From assembly GCA_045591175.1 (NCBI GenBank), contig JAZNSI010000010.1, forward strand, positions 59,545-123,544: a DNA stretch of 64,000 nucleotides, read 5' to 3'. Under the pieces are notes generated by a model that was not told the DNA's origin, ran no database searches, and was given only the letters and a program-made list of their open reading frames with translations. The translations under genes were made by a program, and so were the position numbers. Source of the DNA: UBA11524 sp045591175 (GTDB taxonomy: Bacteria > Bacillota > Clostridia > Christensenellales > Aristaeellaceae). Shown here piece by piece: positions 26,047 to 34,800 of this stretch (position 1 is its first letter; every line of letters begins with the position of its first letter).

Positions 26047-26514
26047 TTATTTGAGGATGCTTTCGCCGTCAATGCGGGCAGGCTTGTACTCCTTGCCCCA
26101 GCCTGCCCAGATGGAGGACGCCGCCACATGCTTCTCGCCCAGGGTACGGTCCAGCCAGGCGATCAGGGACTTATGACGCATCTTGATGCCTTTGTGGATG
26201 ATGACATACTCCACATTATGCAGCTTCCCCGCCTCCTGACGGACGAAGGTGCGCATGGGCGCGCTCATCATGCCGCAGATGACGGGCACCATCAGCACGA
26301 TGCGGTCATACTTCTCGAAATCCACCTTGTACAGGTCGATCTCCATATCCCTGCGGGTCAGGGTCGCAAACATGTAATGCACCACTTCCTTGAGGGTGCC
26401 GCGCCAGGCCATGGGGATGACCTCCAGTCGGGAGGCATGGATGCGGTGCGACCAGGAACGCGCCACCTGCGCAGTCTGCCCGGTGCGGGAAAAATAGATG
26501 ATGATGCTCTTCAT
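26047..26514 (-). CDS. Flavodoxin-family protein
   Basis: A 155-residue protein with the flavodoxin fold. The FMN phosphate-binding loop is visible at the N-terminus (IIIYFSRTGQTAQVA), and the second loop is near LMVPVICGMMSAPMRTF, a form found in menaquinone-dependent protoporphyrinogen oxidase-like and other flavodoxin-like proteins. It is probably a cytosolic FMN protein in electron transfer. It lies 17 bases after aroK and shares its operon; the physiological link to shikimate metabolism is unclear. Confidence 0.85.
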   Translation of the reverse strand: MKSIIIYFSRTGQTAQVARSWSHRIHASRLEVIPMAWRGTLKEVVHYMFATLTRRDMEIDLYKVDFEKYDRIVLMVPVICGMMSAPMRTFVRQEAGKLHNVEYVIIHKGIKMRHKSLIAWLDRTLGEKHVAASSIWAGWGKEYKPARIDGESILK

Positions 26515-26531
26515 AGTTCCTCCAATGGTGC

Positions 26532-27068
26532 TTATCGGCGGGCGTCCGGGTTGACGGGGATATTGAACATCGTGCGGATGAGCTTCTCCAATCCGTTCAC
26601 ACCGGCGTAGTAGCCATGGCCGTTATCCAGCACCGCGTCCGCGATGCTGCGGTAGGTATCGATTCTTTCCCAGTAAAGCCGCTCCACTTCGGGTAAACCC
26701 TTCTGCGCCAGCAGCGGACGGCGGTTGAGCTTGATATCCCCCATGATCTCCTCCAGCGGGCGGTCAATGAGGACGATGACGCCATGGTTGCGCATGATCT
26801 CCCGATTGTTCTCCCGAAGCACCATGCCGCCGCCGGTGGAAACCAGGCTGCCCGGTTCCCGCGTCAGCTCAATGAGCACATTGGTCTCCGCGTTGCGGAA
26901 GGCCTGCTCGCCATATCGCTCGAAGATCTGCGCCGTGGGGCAGCCGAAGGCCTGCTCAATGCGCTGGTCGGTGTCCACATAGGGAAGCCCCATGTTAGAG
27001 GCGACCTTCTTGCTCAGGCTGGACTTGCCGCTGCCCGGCATGCCAATGATGAAGATATGCCGATCCAT
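26532..27068 (-). CDS. aroK: Shikimate kinase
   Basis: The 178-residue P-loop kinase phosphorylates shikimate at the 3-hydroxyl in the aromatic amino-acid pathway. Motifs are Walker A (GMPGSGKSSLS), the shikimate-binding YVDTDQRIE, the FRNAE arginine/glutamate segment, and STGGGMVL (the GGG shikimate-binding loop). The lid arginine lies in NRRPLL. Its start overlaps the chorismate mutase stop by one base, so these two aromatic-pathway genes are coupled. Confidence 0.95.
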   Translation of the reverse strand: MDRHIFIIGMPGSGKSSLSKKVASNMGLPYVDTDQRIEQAFGCPTAQIFERYGEQAFRNAETNVLIELTREPGSLVSTGGGMVLRENNREIMRNHGVIVLIDRPLEEIMGDIKLNRRPLLAQKGLPEVERLYWERIDTYRSIADAVLDNGHGYYAGVNGLEKLIRTMFNIPVNPDARR

Positions 27069-27358
27069 TACGGCTGTCCCTCCCCTGCCGCCTTCAGCAG
27101 CTTTTCCTGCTCTGCGCGGCTGATGGCCATCACGGCCTCATACAGCATGCGGACGCTCTCCGCCCAGTACGGGTCATTGAGCATGGCTTCGCGGGACGCA
27201 AGCACCTGCTCTTCCCGGGAGCGATCCAGCACCGGCAGGCCCTTCTCGATCTTGTACGCCGCCACGTCGCGAGCGATCCCCATCCGCTCCTCAAACAGGC
27301 GGACAATTTGACGATCCACCGCGTCGATCGCGGCGCGGCTCTCCTCCAGGGACCTCAC
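27068..27358 (-). CDS. Chorismate mutase, AroQ type
   Basis: A 96-residue all-helical chorismate mutase of the AroQ class, which converts chorismate to prephenate. The family pattern is visible: IDAVDRQIVRLFEERMGIA, then a Lys in YKIEKGLPVLDRSREEQVL, and a final helix (VRMLYEAVMAISRAEQ). It is a stand-alone domain with no fused dehydratase or DAHP synthase. It starts with GTG at 27358, with AAGGAG 10 bases upstream. It heads the operon with aroK and the flavodoxin. Confidence 0.92.
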   Translation of the reverse strand: MRSLEESRAAIDAVDRQIVRLFEERMGIARDVAAYKIEKGLPVLDRSREEQVLASREAMLNDPYWAESVRMLYEAVMAISRAEQEKLLKAAGEGQP

Positions 27359-27396
27359 AGGGCAGCATCTCCTTCCAGCATGGGAAATTCGCTTAC

Positions 27397-27425
27397 ATTA
27401 TAGCGGAAAAAGCCGGATTGTGCAA
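27397..27425 (-). promoter_or_regulatory. Sigma-A promoter for chorismate mutase-aroK operon
   Basis: TTGCAC, a 17-base spacer and a perfect TATAAT on the minus strand, about 40 bases upstream of the GTG start. Confidence 0.8.
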
Positions 27426-27450
27426 GGCCTGTGCGGAGGAAGTACAATAC

Positions 27451-27477
27451 AAAAGGGCGCCCCCATCGGGAGAGCCC
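27451..27477 (-). terminator. Intrinsic terminator after the GNAT gene
   Basis: On the minus strand GGGC and CTCCC pair with GGGGG and GCCC around a short loop (one mismatch and one wobble), followed by TTTTG. It lies 10 bases after the GNAT stop. Confidence 0.65.
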
Positions 27478-27486
27478 CTGCGTTCG

Positions 27487-28035
27487 TCATTCCGCGTTCA
27501 GCACGTCATACATGGCGTAGTTCACCTTACCGGTGATCCCCTCCAGGCCGCCGGGAACCAACTCTGCCACCATCATGCAATCCTCATGGGGCAGATGGAC
27601 GGACGCATCTGCAACGATGCCGTGGCGCGCGCTGGTATTGAAACCGCGGGCACGGTAGTTGGCGGGGTTTCCCTCCACCAGCGCAGCGGTAAAGCCCATC
27701 TCCGCAGCCTTGCGGAAGCCATACTCAATCAGCTCGCGGCTGATGCCCTGGCGCTGGCAGCTGGTCTTGACGGCGGCGGGAGTCAGGATCACCAGACGGT
27801 TCTCGTACTTGCCTTCGATATGGAAGCGGCTGAACATGACATAGCCGATGACCTCGCCATCCTCCAGCATCAGCAGCTCCAGCTCAGGCAGGTAATACTT
27901 CTTGCTGCGGATCTCCTCCACCAGCGCGCGGACGGTGCGTCCTTCCTCTGCGTTCTCGTGCTCGGTGAAAACCTTCTCCACCAGTTCCAGGGAGGGCAGC
28001 AGGTATTCGGGTTTCATGGATGTGATGATTCTCAT
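27487..28035 (-). CDS. GNAT-family N-acetyltransferase
   Basis: A 182-residue protein with the acetyl-CoA-binding core of the GNAT fold: a VIGYVMFSRFHI strand, a LTPAAVKTSCQRQGISRELI loop (the QRQGI part matches the RxxGxG/A pyrophosphate loop), and a LVEGNPANYRARGF helix typical of the YhbS-like group. The substrate is not predictable. Its ATG overlaps the TGA of the UDG gene (ATGA), so it is the last gene of a three-gene operon. Confidence 0.9.
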   Translation of the reverse strand: MRIITSMKPEYLLPSLELVEKVFTEHENAEEGRTVRALVEEIRSKKYYLPELELLMLEDGEVIGYVMFSRFHIEGKYENRLVILTPAAVKTSCQRQGISRELIEYGFRKAAEMGFTAALVEGNPANYRARGFNTSARHGIVADASVHLPHEDCMMVAELVPGGLEGITGKVNYAMYDVLNAE

Positions 28036-28622
28036 GGATTGCCTCCGTAAATATCTTCGTATAGATGAAGCTCGATCAGCTTGTCCCGCAGGGTCTGCAT
28101 ATCCTCCCAGGCCTCGCGCTTTTTGGCGGGATCACGCAGAAGGGCGCTGGGGTGATAGGTGGGCAGCATCCAGGTGCCCTTCTGGTTGAACCAGCGCCCG
28201 CGGTCACGGGTGATGCGGATCTCCGGGCCGAGAGTGTTCTTTGCGGCGGTGGAGCCCAGCAGCACGATCACCTTCGGGCGGACGAGGGCCACCTGATTGC
28301 GCAGATGCAGCTTGCAGGCATTGGCCTCCGATTCCTCCGGAACGCGGTTGTTCGGCGGGCGGCACTTGACGATGTTGCAGATGTACACCCTGTCCCGCGG
28401 AATGGAGATGGCTGCCAGCATCCTCGTCAGCAGCTGTCCCGCCTGGCCCACGAAGGCCAGGCCTTCCTCATCCTCCACCTGACCGGGGCCCTCGCCAATG
28501 AACATCAGCGGCGCAGCTGTATCTCCCTGGCCGGGCACTTTATGGCGGATATTGGCATGCAGGGGGCACATCGCGCAGGCCTCCACCTGCTGGTGGAAAA
28601 CCTCCCAGGTCATCTCAGCCAT
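28032..28622 (-). CDS. Type-4 uracil-DNA glycosylase (iron-sulfur)
   Basis: A 196-residue family 4 uracil-DNA glycosylase that removes uracil from DNA. The four 4Fe-4S cysteines are visible: CAMC near residues 16-19, one in ICNIVKCRPP, and one in EANACKLHL. The active-site motifs are GEGPGQVEDEEGLAFVG, with water-activating residues, and the late TYHPSALLR. The upstream membrane-protein gene ends 16 bases before its ATG, which has a GGAGG-type site. Confidence 0.95.
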   Translation of the reverse strand: MAEMTWEVFHQQVEACAMCPLHANIRHKVPGQGDTAAPLMFIGEGPGQVEDEEGLAFVGQAGQLLTRMLAAISIPRDRVYICNIVKCRPPNNRVPEESEANACKLHLRNQVALVRPKVIVLLGSTAAKNTLGPEIRITRDRGRWFNQKGTWMLPTYHPSALLRDPAKKREAWEDMQTLRDKLIELHLYEDIYGGNP

Positions 28623-28638
28623 CGGGATCCCTCCGGAA

Positions 28639-29166
28639 TCAGAAATTCTTTTGCAGCAGTATGAAAGACTGGGACAGGTCGTTGATCAGCCAGTTGAGCA
28701 GGCTGATCAGCAGCGTCACGAGGATGAGGATCGCCGCCGTACCCACGATCACGCCGGCAAAGTCCGACAGATTGGCGATCAGCTGCCAGCGGCTGCGGCG
28801 CAGCTCCGCCTGTTCCTCTTCGGTCAGCAGCTCCTCGGAGAGCGGATCGATGTCCTCGGTGAAATCCCCCTCCTGGAAGTAGCGGGCGGGCGGCAGCTCC
28901 TCCTCCGGGTAGAAGTCCAGATTCTCCTCCTCCGCCCATTCCTCAGCCGGGAAGTCCTCCCCGTCCGGCGAGAAGGCTTCGTCGGGCATCGCCGCCTCCC
29001 CCGTCCATCCGGCAGGATAAACGTCACGGGTTGCCGCCCACTCATCGGGCAGGGGGGCGTCCGCCTTCACGGCGTAATCATCCTCAGTATAGACCCGCTC
29101 GTCCTCCTTTTCGGGAACGTACAGCGGTGGATTCGCGCCAGCGCGGCGCATTCTGGTCGTGGCCAT
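28639..29166 (-). CDS. Hypothetical acidic protein with one C-terminal membrane helix
   Basis: A protein of about 175 residues that I do not recognise. The first 120 residues are very acidic and Pro-rich (for instance DGEDFPAEEWAEEENLDF) and look disordered. A single membrane helix near the end (GVIVGTAAILILVTLLISLL) makes it a likely tail-anchored protein with the acidic part in the cytosol. I chose the ATG at 29166, which has a GGAGG site 6 bases upstream. It is the first gene of the operon with UDG and GNAT. Confidence 0.7.
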   Translation of the reverse strand: MATTRMRRAGANPPLYVPEKEDERVYTEDDYAVKADAPLPDEWAATRDVYPAGWTGEAAMPDEAFSPDGEDFPAEEWAEEENLDFYPEEELPPARYFQEGDFTEDIDPLSEELLTEEEQAELRRSRWQLIANLSDFAGVIVGTAAILILVTLLISLLNWLINDLSQSFILLQKNF

Positions 29167-29245
29167 GGTCAGCCTCCACAAAGGTTTTTACACATATGAA
29201 ACGATTGAGGGGAAGAAATCCCTGCCATCGCGCGTTATATTGGTG

Positions 29246-29767
29246 TCAGACATAATCCAGCCAGGGCGCAGATTGCTCCTCGCGGCCGGTGAGCGCGCCT
29301 TCGCTGGTGAGGCCGGGGAAATCCACCTGGCGCAGCGCCTCGTAGAGCACCACTGCCACAGAGTTGGACAGATTCAGGCTCCGCGCCTCCTGACGCATGG
29401 GGATGCGCACGCAGCGATCGTAGACCTTCTCCAGCAGATTTTCCGGCAAGCCGCGGGTCTCGCAGCCAAAGACGAGGAAGTCCCCGTCCCGGTATTCCGC
29501 CTGGTGATAGCCCCGCGGCGCCTTCGTGCTGGCAAAGTGCATCCGGGCATTGGGGTGCGCGGCCAGGAAGCTCTCCATATCCGGCCAGCCCTTGTAGGTC
29601 ATCAGGTTCCAGTAATCCAGCCCGGCCCGCTTCAGGTATTTGTCCGCCAGGGAAAATCCCAGGGGCTCGATCAGGTGCAGCGTCGCGCCGGTGGCAGCGC
29701 AGGTACGCGCGATATTGCCGGTGTTTTGCGGGATCTCCGGGTTGACAAGAACGATGTTCAGGGACAT
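29246..29767 (-). CDS. trmL: tRNA (cytidine(34)-2'-O)-methyltransferase
   Basis: The 173-residue SPOUT-family enzyme 2'-O-methylates the wobble base of leucine tRNAs. The family N-terminus (LVNPEIPQNTGNIARTCAA) and the knotted C-terminal SAM site (VFGCETRGLP, then SLNLSNSVAVVLYE) are clear. I chose the ATG at 29767, which has a GGAGG site; the frame extends 5 residues upstream. It is transcribed away from the following YARHG gene, with its promoter between them. Confidence 0.95.
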   Translation of the reverse strand: MSLNIVLVNPEIPQNTGNIARTCAATGATLHLIEPLGFSLADKYLKRAGLDYWNLMTYKGWPDMESFLAAHPNARMHFASTKAPRGYHQAEYRDGDFLVFGCETRGLPENLLEKVYDRCVRIPMRQEARSLNLSNSVAVVLYEALRQVDFPGLTSEGALTGREEQSAPWLDYV

Positions 29768-29788
29768 GTGTTTCGCCTCCATGCGACC

Positions 29789-29817
29789 ATTTTACCATTA
29801 AGTATGGAGAATCGCAA
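29789..29817 (-). promoter_or_regulatory. Sigma-A promoter for trmL
   Basis: TTGCGA, a 17-base spacer and TAAAAT on the minus strand, just upstream of the trmL ribosome binding site. Confidence 0.65.
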
Positions 29818-29829
29818 CCCTTTTGTCAG

Positions 29830-29859
29830 TTGACAATCCCACAACCTTCCATATATAAT
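29830..29859 (+). promoter_or_regulatory. Sigma-A promoter for the YARHG protein
   Basis: Consensus TTGACA, an 18-base spacer and consensus TATAAT. It is divergent from the trmL promoter. Confidence 0.85.
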
Positions 29860-29888
29860 TGTCATGAACGATAAAGGAGGCTTCATCC

Positions 29889-30779
29889 ATGAAACGCATC
29901 CTTGCCCTCATCCTCGTGCTGATGCTGCTGCCCGCCGCTGCGCTGGCAGAGCGCATGTACATCCTCCCCGACAGCGACAAGCGTCCCCTTACCTGGGACG
30001 AGGTGGCAGAGTGGGACTATGAATCCCTGGGCTATGCCTTCAATGAGATCTTCGCCCGCCACGGATATGACTTCATTCCCGGTGGCGAGTATGAGTATTA
30101 TTTCGAGACCCGCCCCTGGTACCGCGCCAACGGCAGCTACAACAACCGCCGGGACTGCTACTCCAAGCTCACCCGCGTGGAATGGGACAATTACGAGCTG
30201 ATCAAGGAAGTCCGCGCGGCCAAGAAGAACAACGACTGGGGCCGTTCCATCTGGGATGACTTCTCCACCGGCTTTGAGACCCTGCAGGGCTTTGAGTACA
30301 TCGAGCTGCGCGCCAACCAGAGCCTGCCGGTGTATTCCGCGCCCGACACGTCCTCCTGGCGCGGCGCCAACGGAAAGGCCAGCGTTTCCACCAACGGCGC
30401 GATCTACGCCGCGGGCTGGGAAAGCGGCTGGCTGCTGCTGATGTACGAAACCAACAACGGCTCTGTGCGCGTGGGCTATGTCAAGGCCGGCAGCATCCGC
30501 GGTGGCGTGCCCATGGATGATTATTTGACCTTCTCCTACGCCAATGCCTCCGTCACCTCCGCCTGCACCCTGACCGATGATCCCGCCCGCACCGGCACGG
30601 CCATCGCCACGCTGCAGCCGGGCGCACGCGTCACCTGGCTGACCCGCTTCTACAACAACGCCGCCTGGGACTATGTAGAAACCACCGTCGGCGGTAAAAC
30701 CGTCCGCGGCTTCATCCGCACCGGCAGTTTGGACATCGCCCGCGCTGCTGATCCGCTGGAAGATATCGACCACAAGTGA
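29889..30779 (+). CDS. Secreted YARHG-domain protein with SH3-like repeats
   Basis: A 296-residue exported protein with a signal peptide ending at ALAE. The YARHG motif is seen as FNEIFARHGYDF (about residues 50-61), followed by PWYRANGSYN, typical of the small extracellular YARHG domain. Two SH3-like parts follow, one around LPVYSAPDTSSWRG to GYVKAGSIRGG, and a second ending in VRGFIRTGSL. Such proteins are thought to bind the cell wall. It has its own promoter and a strong terminator, so it is monocistronic. Confidence 0.85.
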   Translation: MKRILALILVLMLLPAAALAERMYILPDSDKRPLTWDEVAEWDYESLGYAFNEIFARHGYDFIPGGEYEYYFETRPWYRANGSYNNRRDCYSKLTRVEWDNYELIKEVRAAKKNNDWGRSIWDDFSTGFETLQGFEYIELRANQSLPVYSAPDTSSWRGANGKASVSTNGAIYAAGWESGWLLLMYETNNGSVRVGYVKAGSIRGGVPMDDYLTFSYANASVTSACTLTDDPARTGTAIATLQPGARVTWLTRFYNNAAWDYVETTVGGKTVRGFIRTGSLDIARAADPLEDIDHK

Positions 30780-30787
30780 TCCATACA

Positions 30788-30809
30788 GGCTCCGAAAGGA
30801 GCCTTTTTT
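30788..30809 (+). terminator. Intrinsic terminator after the YARHG gene
   Basis: A GGCTCC/GGAGCC stem closed by a GAAA tetraloop and followed by TTTTTT. Confidence 0.92.
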
Positions 30810-30897
30810 GTTGCGGAAATATGCGCCGGGACGCTGCACAGGATGATGAGAGAAAGATTAAAAGTTTGACCTTTGCGAAATTTTTTTGACTTTCCTA

Positions 30898-30926
30898 TTG
30901 ACAAACGGGGCAATCCGGGGTATATT
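30898..30926 (+). promoter_or_regulatory. Sigma-A promoter for hrcA-grpE-dnaK
   Basis: Consensus TTGACA, a 17-base spacer and TATATT, ending 10 bases before the CIRCE element. Confidence 0.85.
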
Positions 30927-30936
30927 ATCCCTGTCG

Positions 30937-30963
30937 TTAGCACTCGCCTCGAGTGAGTGCTAA
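30937..30963 (+). promoter_or_regulatory. CIRCE element (HrcA operator)
   Basis: A perfect match to the CIRCE consensus: TTAGCACTC, nine bases, GAGTGCTAA. It lies around the expected transcription start, so HrcA binding would repress the chaperone operon. Confidence 0.98.
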
Positions 30964-31028
30964 CAAAATGGTCAACTAACGACCGGAACGCACAGGTCGT
31001 ACCGGAACTGGAGGGAGGATGCAGCATC

Positions 31029-32072
31029 ATGGCGATGGATGAGCGGAAATTCCGCATTCTGCAAGCCATTATTGACGACTATATCCTGACCGCCGTGCCG
31101 GTGGGATCGCGCACGATCTCCAAGAAGTACGACATGGGCCTGTCCTCGGCGACCATCCGCAACGAGATGAGCGACCTGGAGGAGCTGGGCTACCTGGATC
31201 AGCCCCATGTGTCCGCAGGCCGCGTGCCTTCGGCGAAGGCATACCGCCTCTACGTGGATCAGCTGCTGCAGGCCGGGCGACTCCGCACAGACAGCGAGCT
31301 GGCGGTTCGGGATCACTTCCTGGGGCGTACGCGCCAGATGGAGGAGGTCATGGACCACGCCGCGCAGGTGCTGTCCAGCCTGACCAACTACACCGCTGTG
31401 GTGCTGCCCCCCACCGGGACGCAGCCGAAGATCCGCAACATTCAGCTGGTGTCGGTTTCCGATAACGCGGCCCTGGCCGTGATCGTCACCGATGCAGGCG
31501 TGGTGCGGGACGCGGTCATCCGCGTGAGCGAGGAGCTGGATCAGGACGCGCTCTATTCCGTCAGCCGCACGCTGACCGGGGAGCTGGCCGGCAAAACCCT
31601 GCAGGAAGCCGTCGAGCGCATGCCGGAGATCATCCGGGGCATGCAGAGCCAGGCGGAGCTGCTGGAAGGCTTCGGCAATGTGATGAGCACCCGTCAGCAG
31701 GAGAATCACCCCCATGTGGCCATCGGTGGCACGTCCAACATGCTCAGCTACCCTGAGTATTCGGACATGGAGAAGGCCCGTTCCTTCCTCAGCCTGATGG
31801 AAACGCGGGATCGCCTGGCGGACATCATCGGCCAGAAGGGCGAGATGAGCTTCACCGTGCGCATCGGCCCCGAAACCGGCGTGCCCGAGATGGCGGACTG
31901 CTCCATTGTGACCGCCACCTACACCACCGGCAACGGCCAGCAGGGCACCATCGGCGTCATCGGCCCCACCCGCATGCAGTACTCCCGCGTGCTGTCCATC
32001 ATGAACACCATGGGGCGGCAGCTGTCGGAGCTCTTCGGCACCGGGGAGGACGACACGCTCCATCTTGAATGA
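31029..32072 (+). CDS. hrcA: Heat-inducible transcription repressor HrcA
   Basis: The 347-residue repressor binds CIRCE, which is present just upstream. It has an N-terminal winged helix (ILQAIIDDYILTAVPVGSRT, then LSSATIRNEMSDLEELGYL), a GAF-like middle domain and an inserted dimerisation part, ending with the family motif VIGPTRMQYSRVLSIMNTM. I chose the ATG at 31029; a GGAGG site is about 12 bases upstream. The frame runs back to within CIRCE without support. It ends 13 bases before the grpE ATG. Confidence 0.96.
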   Translation: MAMDERKFRILQAIIDDYILTAVPVGSRTISKKYDMGLSSATIRNEMSDLEELGYLDQPHVSAGRVPSAKAYRLYVDQLLQAGRLRTDSELAVRDHFLGRTRQMEEVMDHAAQVLSSLTNYTAVVLPPTGTQPKIRNIQLVSVSDNAALAVIVTDAGVVRDAVIRVSEELDQDALYSVSRTLTGELAGKTLQEAVERMPEIIRGMQSQAELLEGFGNVMSTRQQENHPHVAIGGTSNMLSYPEYSDMEKARSFLSLMETRDRLADIIGQKGEMSFTVRIGPETGVPEMADCSIVTATYTTGNGQQGTIGVIGPTRMQYSRVLSIMNTMGRQLSELFGTGEDDTLHLE

Positions 32073-32085
32073 GGAAGCAATCAAC

Positions 32086-32646
32086 ATGAAAAAGAAAGGC
32101 AAGAAGAGCCGAATGAACGAGCAGGAAATGACCCAGCAGGAGCCCGAAGTCGTCGAGACTCCTGTGGAAGAAACCGCCGCTGAGGCGGAAGTGATCGACC
32201 TGGCGGCCCTGACCGCCGCCGCTGCCAAGGCGGATGAGTACCTCGCCATGGCCCAGCGCACCCAGGCGGACTTTGACAACTTCCGCCGCCGCAACGAATC
32301 CGTGCGTGCCGACGCCTTCGCCGAAGGCCAGCGCACCGTGGTCAAGGCCATGCTGGCAGTGCTGGATAACCTTGAGCGCGCCCTGGCTGCCCCCGTTGCG
32401 GAAGGCGACGCCCTCCGTACCGGCGTGGAAATGACCCACAAGCAGATGATGGCTGCGCTGGAAAAGCTGGGCGTGACCGTCGTCGACCGTCTGGGCGAAA
32501 AGTTCGATCCCAACATCGAGGACGCTGTGATGCAGGGCAGCACCGATGAGGGCGAGCCCGGCACCGTCTGCGCGGTGTTCCAGAAGGGCTACCTGATGGG
32601 CGATCATCTGCTGCGCGCCGCAATGGTGAAAGTCGTTGCCGATTAA
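32086..32646 (+). CDS. grpE: Nucleotide exchange factor GrpE
   Basis: The 186-residue DnaK co-chaperone has a charged, disordered N-terminus, a long coiled coil (about 45-90) and the C-terminal beta domain with the GrpE signature (AVMQGSTDEGEPGTVCAVFQKGY and following LLRAAMVKV). I chose the ATG at 32086 because GAGGAA lies 9 bases upstream; a TTG at 32065 overlapping hrcA is possible but less likely. Confidence 0.96.
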   Translation: MKKKGKKSRMNEQEMTQQEPEVVETPVEETAAEAEVIDLAALTAAAAKADEYLAMAQRTQADFDNFRRRNESVRADAFAEGQRTVVKAMLAVLDNLERALAAPVAEGDALRTGVEMTHKQMMAALEKLGVTVVDRLGEKFDPNIEDAVMQGSTDEGEPGTVCAVFQKGYLMGDHLLRAAMVKVVAD

Positions 32647-32755
32647 GCAGCGCGCTGCTGTGTCCGGTCTGCGATCGGATTGAGCGCCTTTTGAGGCTTG
32701 GCGCATTCCCGAAGATTGTTCTGCCGCCCGCTTATCGGACGGAAACAATATAGTA

Positions 32756-32784
32756 TTGACAAGACATATCCAAACCGACATATA
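32756..32784 (+). promoter_or_regulatory. Possible internal promoter for dnaK
   Basis: Consensus TTGACA, a 17-base spacer and CATATA in the 156-base grpE-dnaK gap. The -10 is poor, and TATAAA two bases further is an alternative. Confidence 0.45.
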
Positions 32785-32802
32785 AAAAGGAGTAATGTAA
32801 CA

Positions 32803-34614
32803 ATGAGCAAGATCATCGGTATTGACCTGGGTACTACCAACAGCTGCGTTGCCGTGATGGAAGGCGGCCAGCCCGTCGTCATCCCCAATGCGGAAGGCAA
32901 CCGCACCACCCCCTCCATCGTGGGCTTCACCAAGGACGGCGAGCGTCTGGTCGGCCAGATCGCCAAGCGTCAGGCGGTCACCAACCCCGCCCGCACCGTC
33001 ATCTCCATCAAGCGCGAGATGGGCACCAACTACAAGGTGGACATCGACGGCAAGTCCTACGCGCCCCAGGATATCTCCGCCATGGTGCTGGCCAAGATGA
33101 AGGAGACCGCCGAGGCTTACCTGGGCGAGACCGTCTCCCAGGCCGTCATCACCGTGCCCGCCTACTTCAATGACTCCCAGCGTCAGGCCACCAAGGACGC
33201 CGGCCGCATTGCCGGTCTGGAAGTGCTGCGCATCATCAACGAGCCCACCGCTGCGTCCCTGGCCTACGGCCTGGACAAGGACGGCAACCAGAAGATCCTG
33301 GTGTACGACCTGGGCGGCGGCACCTTCGACGTGTCCATCCTGGACATCGGCGACGGCGTGTTCGAGGTTCTGTCCACCAACGGCAACACCCGTCTGGGCG
33401 GCGACGACTTCGACGATCGCCTGATCAACTACGTCGCTGACCAGTTCCAGCGCGAGAACGGCATCGACCTGCGCAAGGACCTGACTGCGGCTCAGCGCCT
33501 CAAGCAGGAGTGCGAGAAGGCCAAGATCGAGCTGTCCGGCACCACCACCGTGAACATCAACCTGCCCTTCATCACTGCCGACGCCACCGGCCCCAAGCAC
33601 CTGGACATGACCATCACCCGCGCCAAGTTCGAGGAGCTGACCGCTGACCTGGTGCAGGCCACCATCACCCCCATGGAGAAGGCGCTGAAGGATGCCGGCC
33701 TGACCTACAACGAGATCAGCAAGGTCATCCTGGTGGGCGGCTCCACCCGTATCCCCGCCGTGCAGGCCGCTGTGAAGAAGGTCACCGGCAAGGAGCCCTT
33801 CAAGGGCATCAACCCCGACGAGTGCGTGGCGCTGGGCGCTGCCATCCAGGGCGGCGTTCTGGGCGGCGAGGTCAAGGACGTGCTGCTGCTGGACGTCACC
33901 CCCCTGTCCCTGGGCCTGGAGACCGAGGGCCACATCTTCACCCGTCTGATCGATCGCAACACCACCATCCCCACCAGCAAGTCCCAGGTGTTCTCCACCG
34001 CCGCTGACGGCCAGACCACCGTGGAAATCAACGTCCTGCAGGGCGAGCGCCAGATGGCTTACGACAACAAGTCCCTGGGCCGCTTCATGCTGGACGGCAT
34101 CGCTCCCGCTCCCCGCGGCGTGCCCCAGATCGAAGTCACCTTCTCCATCGACGCCAACGGCATCGTGAACGTGTCCGCCAAGGACAAGGCCACCGGCCGC
34201 GAGCAGAAGATCACCATCACCGCCTCCTCCAACCTGTCCGAGGAAGAGATCAACCAGCGCGTGAAGGAAGCCGAAATGTACGCCGAGCAGGACAAGAAGC
34301 GCAAGGAAGAGGTCGAGACCCTCAACCACGCTGACGGCATGATCTACGAGATCGAGAAGCAGCTGCGCGAGAACGGCGACAAGCTGTCCGAGGAGGACAA
34401 GGCCACCATCCAGACCGAGATCGACGCGTTCAAGAAGGTCCGCGAGGGCGGCAACGCCGATGAGATCAAGTCCGCCATGGAGGGCTTCACCCAGAAGGTG
34501 TACGCCATCTTCGGCAAGCTGTACCAGCAGCAGGCTCCCGAAGGTGCCGCCCCCGACATGGGCGCTCAGCCCAATGCTGACGGCACCTACGAGGCCGACG
34601 GCGACATTCACTGA
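32803..34614 (+). CDS. dnaK: Chaperone protein DnaK (Hsp70)
   Basis: A 603-residue Hsp70. The nucleotide-binding domain shows IGIDLGTTNSCVAV, IINEPTAASLAYG and LVYDLGGGTFDVSI; the linker and substrate-binding domain follow (DVTPLSLGLET), then a helical lid and a short Gly/Ala-Pro tail. There is no 24-residue actin-domain loop insertion of the Gram-negative type, fitting a Gram-positive DnaK. The ATG at 32803 has an AAAAGGAG site. Confidence 0.98.
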   Translation: MSKIIGIDLGTTNSCVAVMEGGQPVVIPNAEGNRTTPSIVGFTKDGERLVGQIAKRQAVTNPARTVISIKREMGTNYKVDIDGKSYAPQDISAMVLAKMKETAEAYLGETVSQAVITVPAYFNDSQRQATKDAGRIAGLEVLRIINEPTAASLAYGLDKDGNQKILVYDLGGGTFDVSILDIGDGVFEVLSTNGNTRLGGDDFDDRLINYVADQFQRENGIDLRKDLTAAQRLKQECEKAKIELSGTTTVNINLPFITADATGPKHLDMTITRAKFEELTADLVQATITPMEKALKDAGLTYNEISKVILVGGSTRIPAVQAAVKKVTGKEPFKGINPDECVALGAAIQGGVLGGEVKDVLLLDVTPLSLGLETEGHIFTRLIDRNTTIPTSKSQVFSTAADGQTTVEINVLQGERQMAYDNKSLGRFMLDGIAPAPRGVPQIEVTFSIDANGIVNVSAKDKATGREQKITITASSNLSEEEINQRVKEAEMYAEQDKKRKEEVETLNHADGMIYEIEKQLRENGDKLSEEDKATIQTEIDAFKKVREGGNADEIKSAMEGFTQKVYAIFGKLYQQQAPEGAAPDMGAQPNADGTYEADGDIH

Positions 34615-34644
34615 GCCGGCAGCGCCGACGAGCAGTTCGCGATT

Positions 34645-34756
34645 GAGTTGACTGCTTCACCATAGACCTACCGCGTGTTGCTTGGGTCTTTGAGTGGAGT
34701 TGAATCTCCACGCGCTGAAAATGGGTCGAAGACCCCGCGGGCTGCAGAGTTGACTG
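34645..34756 (+). other. dnaK-dnaJ gap: small hairpins and a 10-bp direct repeat
   Basis: The 221-base gap holds two identical copies of GAGTTGACTG (34645-34654 and 34747-34756) and two short hairpins between them: GTGGAG/CTCCAC with a 6-base loop, and GGGTC/GACCC with a 3-base loop. I see no ORF or promoter with a convincing -10 in it. Confidence 0.5.
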
Positions 34757-34767
34757 TTATTAATGCA

Positions 34768-34800
34768 CCGGGAGCGTCGCTTGTGGCGCTCCCGGGTTTT
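34768..34800 (+). terminator. Intrinsic terminator/attenuator between dnaK and dnaJ
   Basis: CCGGGAGCG pairs with CGCTCCCGG around a 10-base loop, followed by GTTTT. No clear promoter follows it, so some read-through into dnaJ is likely, giving less DnaJ than DnaK. Confidence 0.75.
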